From: Mucilaginibacter psychrotolerans
GTDB taxonomy: Bacteria > Bacteroidota > Bacteroidia > Sphingobacteriales > Sphingobacteriaceae
Length of the DNA: 64,000 nucleotides
Assembly (NCBI RefSeq): GCF_004519315.1
Contig: NZ_SOZE01000002.1
Coordinates: forward strand, 1 to 64,000
Direction of reading: 5' to 3'
Both the position numbers and the translations under genes were made by a program. The notes under the pieces were generated by a model. The model saw nothing but the letters and a program-made list of their open reading frames with translations. It was not told the DNA's origin and searched no databases. Positions 9,101 to 16,784 of the stretch are shown piece after piece; positions within the stretch are counted from its first letter, which is position 1, and each line of letters begins with the position of its first letter.

Positions 9101-9472
9101 TTACGCTATAATCAAGCCTTCTATCCGCTGGAAATGTTTTTTGTTCAACGTAGCAATCGGTAATTCATTCACTATACAAGTCGCAGCAATAAAAATATCT
9201 CTAAACTCGATAAGCTTATTTTGCTTCTTAAGGTCATGATAAATTTCAGCTGCCTTTAGAGCCACTTCATTAGAAAATGGCAGCACAGTAAGGTTGCTTA
9301 AGACAAGTTTGATATCGTCATCCATCGTCTTACTTTTTACGCCCATATACAACTCGTATATGGTAATCGCGGAAACGAAGAGGTCTGGCTGATTTGAAAT
9401 CTGGTATAGGGTTGTGTTTAGCTTATTTTTTGAACGAACATGTTCGATGATGAGGCTGGTATCTACTACCAT
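9101..9472 (-). CDS. PIN-domain ribonuclease toxin (VapC-like)
   Basis: Predicted Mg2+-dependent endoribonuclease toxin of a type II toxin-antitoxin module, 123 aa. PIN-fold acidic residues are visible: MVVDTSLIIE (Asp4), TIYELYMG (Glu), and EFRDIFIAATC (Asp with the usual D-x-x-I-A-A spacing). The length is typical of VapC. Its start overlaps the end of the upstream antitoxin gene by 7 bp, the normal antitoxin-first arrangement. The RNA target cannot be inferred. Confidence 0.85.
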   Translation of the reverse strand: MVVDTSLIIEHVRSKNKLNTTLYQISNQPDLFVSAITIYELYMGVKSKTMDDDIKLVLSNLTVLPFSNEVALKAAEIYHDLKKQNKLIEFRDIFIAATCIVNELPIATLNKKHFQRIEGLIIA

Positions 9473-9684
9473 TCTGCAGGCTTGAGGCTATTAAAAGCTT
9501 TTTTAGCATCTTCAATGGCTTGGATACCTTCATCCGACCAGACAGACACCTGCGCAAGTTTTTGTTGGTAATCAGAAACTATACTCTCCGGCGTTTTTTT
9601 TTGAATAGTGACCCCCAACTCCTCAAGTATTTGTTTTACAAGGGCGCTTTTCTTATCCGGTACATCTATAATAAGCCGTTCCAT
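9466..9684 (-). CDS. Antitoxin of the PIN toxin
   Basis: Small 72-aa protein starting MERLIIDVPDKK. The ATG at 9684 is preferred over the upstream in-frame TTG, because that TTG is the end of a TAnnTTTG promoter element. It has an N-terminal beta strand plus helix and a charged C-terminal tail expected to wrap the toxin. No classical AbrB or Phd motif is evident, so the subfamily is unknown. Position directly upstream of, and overlapping, the PIN gene is the main evidence for its role. Confidence 0.75.
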   Translation of the reverse strand: MERLIIDVPDKKSALVKQILEELGVTIQKKTPESIVSDYQQKLAQVSVWSDEGIQAIEDAKKAFNSLKPAEW

Positions 9685-9687
9685 AAT

Positions 9688-9695
9688 CAAATTTA
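9688..9695 (-). promoter_or_regulatory. -7 promoter element abutting the antitoxin ATG
   Basis: The minus strand reads TAAATTTG, a full TAnnTTTG match. It ends only 3 nt before the ATG at 9684, so transcription should begin at or within the start codon (leaderless mRNA). Confidence 0.45.
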
Positions 9696-9722
9696 CTATT
9701 TAAATTTCAAAAGCACATAAAT

Positions 9723-10508
9723 TTATACGGCTATCTCCCCCTCAAAAACCAACTCTGCAGGTCCCTCTAAAAATATATTGCTGAATTTTTCTCCGTCGTT
9801 ATCAAAACGGATATTAAGGTTGCCACCCAACACTTTTATTGGCGTGCTAATGGTACCGAACTGCCCGTTATGCCTGGCCATGGCCAATGCAACTGCTGTA
9901 ACACCGGTACCGCAGGCATAGGTTTCATTCTCAACGCCACGCTCAAAGGTGCGCACGAAATACCCTTCCCCATCTTTTTCTACAAAGTTTACATTGATGC
10001 CATCGGCTTTATAAGTGGCGTTATTACGGATGGCGTAGCCTTCATTATAAACATCCTTGATGGCCAGATCGGCAGCCTGTTTTACATAATGTGGCGAGCC
10101 GGTGTTGAGTACATATGCTTCGCCATCTTTGCTGATATCGGCCACATCTATCATCTGCAGACTAACCCAATTGCCTTCCTCTGAAATTTTGGCATAATGC
10201 GGGCCATCCGTCGCCAGAAAGTTTGTCACATCATGTATAATCCCCAAATGCTTAGCGAAAGCAACTATACAACGGCCGCCATTACCGCACATGCTGCCCT
10301 CGTTGCCGTCGGCATTATAATAAACCATCTTAAAATTGTAGCCAGGCAGATTCTCCAGCAGCATAAGTCCATCTCCCCCGATGCCGAAACGGCGGTCGCA
10401 CAATTTGGCAACAGCATCCTTACTTAATTGACTTACAATACCTTCCCGATTATCTATCAATATAAAATCGTTGCCGGCTCCCTGGTATTTATAAAATTGT
10501 ATATTCAC
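9723..10508 (-). CDS. dapF: Diaminopimelate epimerase
   Basis: Converts LL- to meso-diaminopimelate for lysine and peptidoglycan synthesis in the cytoplasm. Both catalytic cysteines are present in their motifs: MCGNGGRC (Cys74) and ETYACGTG (Cys199). The N-terminal YQGAGNDF and the GGDG segment are conserved, and 261 aa is the normal length. It stands alone: the toxin-antitoxin pair lies downstream and the protease gene diverges upstream. Confidence 0.97.
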   Translation of the reverse strand: MNIQFYKYQGAGNDFILIDNREGIVSQLSKDAVAKLCDRRFGIGGDGLMLLENLPGYNFKMVYYNADGNEGSMCGNGGRCIVAFAKHLGIIHDVTNFLATDGPHYAKISEEGNWVSLQMIDVADISKDGEAYVLNTGSPHYVKQAADLAIKDVYNEGYAIRNNATYKADGINVNFVEKDGEGYFVRTFERGVENETYACGTGVTAVALAMARHNGQFGTISTPIKVLGGNLNIRFDNDGEKFSNIFLEGPAELVFEGEIAV

Positions 10509-10621
10509 GTTATAATCATTTTATGGCCCCATAGGCGGGTTATGCTAACCTCAACCAACAATTATCAGGCAGTGTTATTTTTTATTTAACAATTTTTAAC
10601 AAAATTGCATATAACTTACCA

Positions 10622-10653
10622 TTGTTTATATCGTCTATATGGTATTAAATTTG
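10622..10653 (+). promoter_or_regulatory. Promoter of the HtrA/Deg protease gene
   Basis: TTG at 10622 and TAAATTTG at 10646-10653 are spaced by about 21 nt, matching the Bacteroidota consensus. A leader of about 45 nt remains before the ATG at 10704. The region just upstream is very AT-rich. Confidence 0.5.
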
Positions 10654-10703
10654 ATCTACGGTATTTAAACCGGTAAACTTTAAAAGAGAAACAGGATAAA
10701 AAT

Positions 10704-12242
10704 ATGAAAAAATATCTTTTAACATTAGTAACCGCCTTTGCCGGCGGAGCCTTAGCATTAGGCGTTTACAAAATAGTAGAGAACAAATATGATCAGGGCG
10801 TTAGTTTCGAAGACAAACAGAAGGTTTACTTTGCCAGCAACAAACCCAATGCCCCGGTGGTATCATCTGCAGGCGCTGTTGACTTTACCCAGGCAGCGGC
10901 AGACGTAACTCCAGCTGTAGTTTATATACGTACTACTTATTCTGCAAAAAGCGGCGGCAACCAGGACCAGTTTGAGCAGATGTTCGGCCAGATGTTCGGT
11001 CAGCGCATGCGCCCGCAGGGTCCACAGATGGCATCAGGCTCAGGCGTTATCATCTCTCCCGATGGCTACATTGTTACCAATAACCACGTGGTGGCCAAAG
11101 CCGATAAGATCACCATCACTACTAACGATCACCGCCAGTTTGACGCCAAGGTAATAGGTACCGACCCTAACACCGACCTTGCCCTCATTAAAATAAACGC
11201 CACCAACCTGCCCATCGTAAAACTGGGTAATTCTGATGCCGTACGTGTAGGCGAATGGGTATTGGCAGTAGGCAATCCTTTTAAACTTACGTCTACCGTT
11301 ACAGCCGGTATAGTAAGCGCAAAAGGCCGCAGCATCAACATCATTGGTAAAGATGACGACGAAGATCAGGATCAGAACCCATTCGGGCCGGTTAATCAGC
11401 AATCGCCAACTTTACGCAAAGGCATCGAATCTTTCATCCAAACAGATGCAGCCATTAACCCCGGCAATAGCGGCGGCGCATTGGTAAACACCGCAGGTGA
11501 ACTCATCGGCATCAACGCAGCTATAGCATCGCACACCGGTTCGTATGAAGGCTATGGCTTTGCTATCCCCGTGAATTTGGCTAAGAAAGTTTTGAACGAT
11601 ATCAAAAAATATGGCGCGGTTAAACGTGGTTACATCGGCATCAGCTTTGCAGATTTGAGCGACCCTGAAGCTGCACAAGGTTTAAAAACCGACAAAACCA
11701 ACGGCCTTTACGTAAATTCTTTAGTTGAAGGCGGTGGTGCAGAAGCCGCTGGTATTAAACCTGGCGATATCATTGTAAAGGTTGAAGGCAACGCTGTTTA
11801 TGAATCATCTGACCTGCAGGAGCGCGTTGCAAGGTTGCAGCCCGGAGATAAAATCAACGTCACCGTACTGCGCAACGGCAGTGAAAAGAGTTTTGATGTA
11901 ACCCTTAAAGCAGAGGCTCCTACAGCTAAAACAGCAGCGGTTTCTAAGTCGGCTGCCGAATTGTTCAACAAATTGGGCGCAAGCTTCCAGCCGTTAACAG
12001 CTGCACAAAAAAGTAAATTCCATGTAAACGCTGGCGTATTGGTAACTCAGGTTCGTGCAGGCGGCATCTTTGATGATACCGAAATACCTGTTGGCTCGGT
12101 TATCACTTCCATCAACAAGCAGCCAATCAACAGCGTTGATGATATGGACAACGTAATCACCAACCTAAAAAATGGCAGACTGATCATCACCGGCTACTAC
12201 CCTAACGGCGGCAGCTTCAGCAACGTTTTTGAAATACAATAA
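10704..12242 (+). CDS. Periplasmic HtrA/Deg serine protease with two PDZ domains
   Basis: Envelope quality-control protease that degrades or refolds misfolded periplasmic proteins. An N-terminal signal/anchor (residues 1-25) is followed by the trypsin-like domain with His128 (TNNHVV), Asp158 (NTDLALIKI) and Ser256 (GNSGGAL). PDZ1 lies at about 300-395 and PDZ2 at about 410-505. A flexible acidic loop with DDDEDQDQNP (near 217-226) interrupts the protease domain. The 512-aa length fits DegP/DegQ-type proteins. It has its own promoter and a strong terminator, so it is monocistronic. Confidence 0.93.
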   Translation: MKKYLLTLVTAFAGGALALGVYKIVENKYDQGVSFEDKQKVYFASNKPNAPVVSSAGAVDFTQAAADVTPAVVYIRTTYSAKSGGNQDQFEQMFGQMFGQRMRPQGPQMASGSGVIISPDGYIVTNNHVVAKADKITITTNDHRQFDAKVIGTDPNTDLALIKINATNLPIVKLGNSDAVRVGEWVLAVGNPFKLTSTVTAGIVSAKGRSINIIGKDDDEDQDQNPFGPVNQQSPTLRKGIESFIQTDAAINPGNSGGALVNTAGELIGINAAIASHTGSYEGYGFAIPVNLAKKVLNDIKKYGAVKRGYIGISFADLSDPEAAQGLKTDKTNGLYVNSLVEGGGAEAAGIKPGDIIVKVEGNAVYESSDLQERVARLQPGDKINVTVLRNGSEKSFDVTLKAEAPTAKTAAVSKSAAELFNKLGASFQPLTAAQKSKFHVNAGVLVTQVRAGGIFDDTEIPVGSVITSINKQPINSVDDMDNVITNLKNGRLIITGYYPNGGSFSNVFEIQ

Positions 12243-12264
12243 TTAGCATAAGTGATTTAATAGG

Positions 12265-12297
12265 AAAACCCGGCCAAAGCCGGGTTTTCTCGTTTTT
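12265..12297 (+). terminator. Rho-independent terminator of the protease gene
   Basis: A perfect 10-bp stem AAAACCCGGC/GCCGGGTTTT with a CAAA loop (12265-12288) is followed by CTCGTTTTT. Confidence 0.88.
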
Positions 12298-12342
12298 ATA
12301 AACAGGGCAAAACTTCAAAACAAATCCGCCTATATTTACCGC

Positions 12343-12774
12343 ATGAAGAAATTATTGTTGTTCGTATGCCTATTATCGGTGGCCGCAGTTACCGGCAAAA
12401 CCACTCATCGTAACGATACTATCCCCGAGTTTATGCAGGGGAAATTCAAAGACGATTACGGTATTAAGTACGAGATAAACGACACGCTGTGGTTTCAGCT
12501 GCCTAAAAGCAAGTTCCGTATCATTAAATGGAACTTAAAAGAGCAATACCTGGTTGCCCGCAACGGCGATGGCAACCCCGGCGATGGCGGACTGTACACA
12601 CGCATAGATTTTATGGAGTTCAAAAACATGTCCCCGTGGAAATGGGGCTATTGCCTTACTGCCTACGATGCGCCAACCGATATTGCTGCCGAAGCCATGG
12701 CCAAAGCCGACCGTAAGCACCCCAAAACAGGCTGCAACGGATTCCCTTTTTCGAGAATGAAAGTTAATGATTAG
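12343..12774 (+). CDS. Secreted protein of unknown function
   Basis: 143 aa, with a signal peptide (MKKLLLFVCLLSVAAVTG) and a small mature domain. The mature part contains a DYGIKYEINDTLW segment, several Trp/Tyr residues and one Cys pair candidate (WGYCLTAY and TGCNGF). I do not recognise the family. The protein is probably periplasmic or surface-exposed. It is preceded by the protease terminator and a TATATTTA box 6 nt or so before the ATG, which suggests a short-leader transcript of its own. Confidence 0.7.
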   Translation: MKKLLLFVCLLSVAAVTGKTTHRNDTIPEFMQGKFKDDYGIKYEINDTLWFQLPKSKFRIIKWNLKEQYLVARNGDGNPGDGGLYTRIDFMEFKNMSPWKWGYCLTAYDAPTDIAAEAMAKADRKHPKTGCNGFPFSRMKVND

Positions 12775-12783
12775 CGAAATGAG

Positions 12784-13059
12784 TTATTCTTTTGGATATT
12801 GTCCTCTGCCTGTCTTACTTCCCACTAGGCTCTTATAAACATATTGACAAGCATCATCCTCTGTAAAGAATATCTTCTTTGATTGCATTTCCCCTCGCTC
12901 TTTATAATATACGATGTACTCGGGCGAGTATTTTCCTTTTTGCATGACCAAACCAAGTCTGTCGTTGTCATCTATTGCCCCGTAGAGTCCGTGCAGGTAA
13001 TACCTATCCTCAGATATCCCCAACTCTTTGAGCTTAACATATAATTCGCTTAGTGTCAT
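12784..13059 (-). CDS. Small cytosolic protein of unknown function
   Basis: 91-aa acidic/basic mixed protein with no signal or membrane segment. It begins MTLSELYVKLKELGI and contains GLYGAIDDNDRLGLV, a YSPEYIVYYKERGE strand pair and an FFTEDDACQYVYKSL helix. The size and fold pattern are like those of many stand-alone immunity proteins, but I cannot assign a family. It is convergent with the preceding secreted protein (9-bp gap) and separated from the GH20 gene by a long hairpin. Confidence 0.6.
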   Translation of the reverse strand: MTLSELYVKLKELGISEDRYYLHGLYGAIDDNDRLGLVMQKGKYSPEYIVYYKERGEMQSKKIFFTEDDACQYVYKSLVGSKTGRGQYPKE

Positions 13060-13072
13060 ATATTTCTTATAA

Positions 13073-13108
13073 CAAAGGACATAAAGTAAAAATACTTTGT
13101 GTCCTTTG
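13073..13108 (-). terminator. Long hairpin behind the GH20 gene
   Basis: A 16-bp stem with one G-T wobble (CAAAGGACA... pairing with ...TGTCCTTTG) and an AAAA loop lies 47 bp beyond the GH20 stop. It probably ends GH20 transcription, although no clean U tract follows on the minus strand. CACAAAGGACACAAAG-like words are dispersed repeats in related genomes, and a similar word occurs near 61070. Confidence 0.45.
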
Positions 13109-13155
13109 CGCTTTTGCTTATTGTGTGTATTTAAATCATCACAGCCCTCTGAAAG

Positions 13156-15063
13156 TTAATTTCCTGCACGTTTTTGCAAATCTGCTACCGGCATAATCAA
13201 TATGCGGCCAACCTGCGTTTTACCTTTATAGGTAACCACCTTAAGTTGCGTAGCATCAATAGGCACGGCCAGTGTACTGGTGTATTTTGGGTAAAACCTA
13301 TCGGGCGATGAATTATCGAAACTGTAATAAATATCCAGCCCAGGTACTTCGGGCGTAAGCGAAACGCTTAAGCTTTTATCTGCATTGCGGATAGCTTTAA
13401 AGGTTGGATCGTAAACGCTTGGCGAATATTTGGTTTCGCTCTGGTTGAAACGCTCGAACTGCCGCTCTACCTTCGGGAAGAACGTCAAAAAGTTTTTCTT
13501 AGACTTTGGCGACCATACCGATTCTGACACGGCTAAAGCTCTCGGCCATATCATATACTCCACCTGGCGGAAGTTATACACCTGCTCGGTCCAAAGGTTG
13601 GCTTGGCCGCCTTTTATCAGTTTTGCATCAACGCTATCGGGCACAGGTTCAAACTCGTAAGTTGTGTTCAGGCGCAGGGTGGCATACACAGGCGGCTCGG
13701 TAATGCGGTCGCTTTGCATATAATCCAGGTACACATAAGTGGTAGGGCTCATTACTACTTCGTGGCCAAGTTTGGCAGCATCGATGCCACCCTTTATGCC
13801 ACGCCAGCTCATTAGAGCTGCGTTAGGGCCAATGCCGCCTTCCAGTATCTCGTCCCAACCCATAAAGCGTTTGCCTTTGCTTTCCACTATTTTTTCCAGG
13901 CGTTTTTCAAAATAGCTCTGTACCTCTTCCATGGTTTTGAGGCCTTCTTTTGCCATCAACGCTTTTACATCGGGGCTTTGCTCCCAAAAATTCTTGGCGC
14001 ATTCGTCGCCACCCATATGTATGTAAGCAAAAGGAAACAACTGCGCAATCTCGCCCACTACTTTATCCAAAAAGTCGTAGGTGTATTCGCTGGCTGGGTT
14101 CATTGTATTATCAACCAATGCGGGGTGGCCGGGTTTAGACCAATCCATTATCTTCTCGCCCGAGCGTACGGTATATTTATCTGCCCCTGGTGTGGCGGAT
14201 AGCTGTGGATAAGCGGCAACAGCGGCCAGGCTGTGGCCGGGCACATCTACCTCGGGCATAATATCTACAAATCTATCTTTGGCGTATTTTACCAGTTCGC
14301 GTATATCGTCCTGCGTATAAAAACCGCCATAGGTACGGGGTTCATCGGGCTTAGGGGCAATAAAATCGCCGAAAGCACCTTCGCGCTTAACATTAAATGC
14401 ACCCACGGTAGTTAAGCGGGGCAGGCTTTTTATCTCTATGCGCCAGCCCTCATCATCGGTAAGGTGCATGTGCAGCAGATTGAACTTGTATTTCACCATA
14501 TCGTCGATAAAGCGTTTCACCTCCTGTTTGGTAAAAAAGTGGCGCGATACATCAAACATCAGGCCCCGCCATTCAAAACGTGGGTAATCGTAAATATCTA
14601 CCACAGGCACTGTCCAGGCAATGTTTTTGGCAACCTCCAGGCCTTCAATTTCCTTTGGCAGTAATTGCATCAGGGTTTGCACGCCGTAATATAAACCGGC
14701 TGGCTTGTTGGCGCTTATGGTGATGCCATTGGCTTTCACCGAGAGATTGTACCCTTCTTTGCCTAAAACAACATCGGCTTTTTTATTGATGACCAATTTT
14801 ATGGTAGCATTTGCACCCGCTGCCTTTACTACTACGGTTTTACCGGCAGCTGCAGAAAACTTATTTTTCAACAAATCCAATACGGGGTTAATTTCCGGCG
14901 AGGCGGCGGTCTGAACCACCACTATTTTTGGTAATGTAAATTGACCGGCGTGCTTCGTTAGCTTAACCGGCTCGGGGATGATGGCGATATCCGGCGAAGT
15001 TTGCTGCGCAAAACTTAATGAGCCCATAAGGCAGGCGAATACCAATAACGAGATTTTTTTCAT
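13156..15063 (-). CDS. GH20 beta-N-acetylhexosaminidase
   Basis: Exo-acting hexosaminidase removing terminal GlcNAc/GalNAc from glycans or chitin fragments by substrate-assisted catalysis. A signal peptide (1-19) is followed by an N-terminal GH20b domain (~25-155) and the TIM-barrel catalytic domain beginning YPRFEWRGLMFDVSRHF. The catalytic Asp353-Glu354 pair sits in HMGGDEC. A small C-terminal beta domain (FN3/chitobiase-like, ~545-635) follows. The length of 635 aa is normal. The export signal and lack of a lipobox suggest a periplasmic location. It is not in an operon with neighbouring genes. Confidence 0.93.
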   Translation of the reverse strand: MKKISLLVFACLMGSLSFAQQTSPDIAIIPEPVKLTKHAGQFTLPKIVVVQTAASPEINPVLDLLKNKFSAAAGKTVVVKAAGANATIKLVINKKADVVLGKEGYNLSVKANGITISANKPAGLYYGVQTLMQLLPKEIEGLEVAKNIAWTVPVVDIYDYPRFEWRGLMFDVSRHFFTKQEVKRFIDDMVKYKFNLLHMHLTDDEGWRIEIKSLPRLTTVGAFNVKREGAFGDFIAPKPDEPRTYGGFYTQDDIRELVKYAKDRFVDIMPEVDVPGHSLAAVAAYPQLSATPGADKYTVRSGEKIMDWSKPGHPALVDNTMNPASEYTYDFLDKVVGEIAQLFPFAYIHMGGDECAKNFWEQSPDVKALMAKEGLKTMEEVQSYFEKRLEKIVESKGKRFMGWDEILEGGIGPNAALMSWRGIKGGIDAAKLGHEVVMSPTTYVYLDYMQSDRITEPPVYATLRLNTTYEFEPVPDSVDAKLIKGGQANLWTEQVYNFRQVEYMIWPRALAVSESVWSPKSKKNFLTFFPKVERQFERFNQSETKYSPSVYDPTFKAIRNADKSLSVSLTPEVPGLDIYYSFDNSSPDRFYPKYTSTLAVPIDATQLKVVTYKGKTQVGRILIMPVADLQKRAGN

Positions 15064-15285
15064 GTGAGATACTAATGGTTTACAAAAGGGGTAACAGCAT
15101 GCAATTTATCACTTTTTAAATAAAATTAATAAGTTTTTATTCTGGTTGATTTCCATGTTTAAAGTACCGCTTATTATTTCGAATTAAGATTGATGATTAG
15201 GGTTTTTTGTTAACTTGCCGCCCATAAATCCAATGATTGCTCCTGCAATCCGGACAACCAATTTAATAGCCTTAATTAATACGCC

Positions 15286-16683
15286 ATGTCTTCAGATCGC
15301 AGAAAATTCCTTAAACACCTGGGCACTTCCGTGTTGCTTACCTCCGCCTCGCTTACCAGTTTTGCCGCCCGTGAGGAGCAGGAAATACGAACCCTGCGCG
15401 CCCAAAAGCGCGTTGGCCCTAACGATAAAATTCGTATTGCAACCATCGGTATGGGCATTATGGGTTTTAACGATACCAATGCCGCACTAACCGTGCCCGG
15501 CGTGGAACTGGTTGCGGCCTGCGATCTGTACAAGGGCAGACTGGCGCGTGCAAAGGAGGTTTATGGTGCGGGATTATTTACCACCGAAGATTACCGCGAC
15601 CTGATCATTGATCGTAAAGATATAGATGCAGTTATCATAGCCACCAGCGATAACTGGCACAGCCAAATTGCTATAGATGCAATGATTGCGGGCAAGGCGG
15701 TTTACAGCGAGAAACCCATGGTGCACCAGATAAGCCAGGGCCTTGCCGAAATAAAAACACAGCACGACACCAAGATGGTTTTCCAGGTGGGTAGCCAGCG
15801 GGTAAGCAGCATTGCGTATAAAAAAGCAAAGGAAATGTATGAAGCCGGGTCTATAGGCAAGATAAATTCTATCGAAGCATCTTTTAACCGACAGGATGCA
15901 CTTGGCGCATGGCAGTACACCATCCCGCTGGATCAATCGGTACAAAACGTTAACTGGGCGCGGTTCCAGTCAAACGCCAAGGCAAAATACGATTACGACC
16001 CAAAACGTTTTTTCCGTTGGAGGAATTACCGCGAATATGGCACCGGCGTGGCGGGCGACCTGTTTGTGCATTTGCTTAGTGGCATACACTTCATTACCGG
16101 CTCTAAGGGGCCCGAAAAAATATACGCCATCGGCGATCTTTCTTACTGGAAAGATGGCCGCAATGTGCCCGATGTAATGAGCGCAGTAATACACTACGGC
16201 GAAACCAAGGAGCATCCGGCATTCCAGGTAACTTTAAGGGTTAATTTTGCCAGCGGCGACGGCGGATCGAGCACCACAAAAATAACAGGTTCGGAGGGTG
16301 TGATAGACCTGGGTGGCGATGGCGAAGGTTTCACCATCCGTAAGAACAAAATGACGCAGGCACCCGGCATCGGCGGCTGGGATTCGCTCTCCACCTACAC
16401 CGAAGCGCAACAGAAAGCACTAATAGACGATTACAATAAACGCTATACCGAGGCGCAAAAAACACGACAGAAATTTCCTGACGTTATCTACAAAGCACCT
16501 GATGACTATAATGCCTCCAACGACCACTTTGCTAATTTCTTCGATTCGGTACGCAACGGCACCAAGGTTGTAGAAGATGCCGTGTTCGGTTTCAGGGCCG
16601 CGGCTCCGTGTTTGGCTTGCAACGATAGCTACTTTGAGAACAGGGTTATCCGTTGGGATGCAGAAAACATGAAGATAGTATAA
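15286..16683 (+). CDS. Secreted Gfo/Idh/MocA-family oxidoreductase
   Basis: NAD(P)-dependent sugar oxidoreductase-like protein of 465 aa. The N-terminus DRRKFLKHLG followed by a hydrophobic stretch ending SFAA is a Tat-like signal (single RR), consistent with export of a cofactor-loaded protein. The Rossmann part shows IRIATIGMGIMG near residue 47 and the EKPMV motif typical of the family. The C-terminal alpha/beta domain is complete. Such exported Gfo/Idh proteins in Bacteroidota act on glycosides and often accompany GMC and DUF1080 genes, which occur 11 kb downstream. The substrate is unknown. Confidence 0.85.
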   Translation: MSSDRRKFLKHLGTSVLLTSASLTSFAAREEQEIRTLRAQKRVGPNDKIRIATIGMGIMGFNDTNAALTVPGVELVAACDLYKGRLARAKEVYGAGLFTTEDYRDLIIDRKDIDAVIIATSDNWHSQIAIDAMIAGKAVYSEKPMVHQISQGLAEIKTQHDTKMVFQVGSQRVSSIAYKKAKEMYEAGSIGKINSIEASFNRQDALGAWQYTIPLDQSVQNVNWARFQSNAKAKYDYDPKRFFRWRNYREYGTGVAGDLFVHLLSGIHFITGSKGPEKIYAIGDLSYWKDGRNVPDVMSAVIHYGETKEHPAFQVTLRVNFASGDGGSSTTKITGSEGVIDLGGDGEGFTIRKNKMTQAPGIGGWDSLSTYTEAQQKALIDDYNKRYTEAQKTRQKFPDVIYKAPDDYNASNDHFANFFDSVRNGTKVVEDAVFGFRAAAPCLACNDSYFENRVIRWDAENMKIV

Positions 16684-16699
16684 GGATGGTTTAAATATC

Positions 16700-16771
16700 G
16701 AACACCGAATGTCCAATTTCGACTAATGAAGGAAAAATACTTCGATGTTGGATATTCGAAATTCGGTGTTC
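16700..16771. repeat. Palindromic repeat, GAACACCGAAT family
   Basis: GAACACCGAAT (16700-16710) is inverted as ATTCGGTGTTC (16761-16771). The element lies between convergent genes and may end transcription from both sides. The same 11-mer arm recurs near 58420 and, with one change, near 58570. Confidence 0.7.
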
Positions 16772-16784
16772 TAAATGCTTTTTT

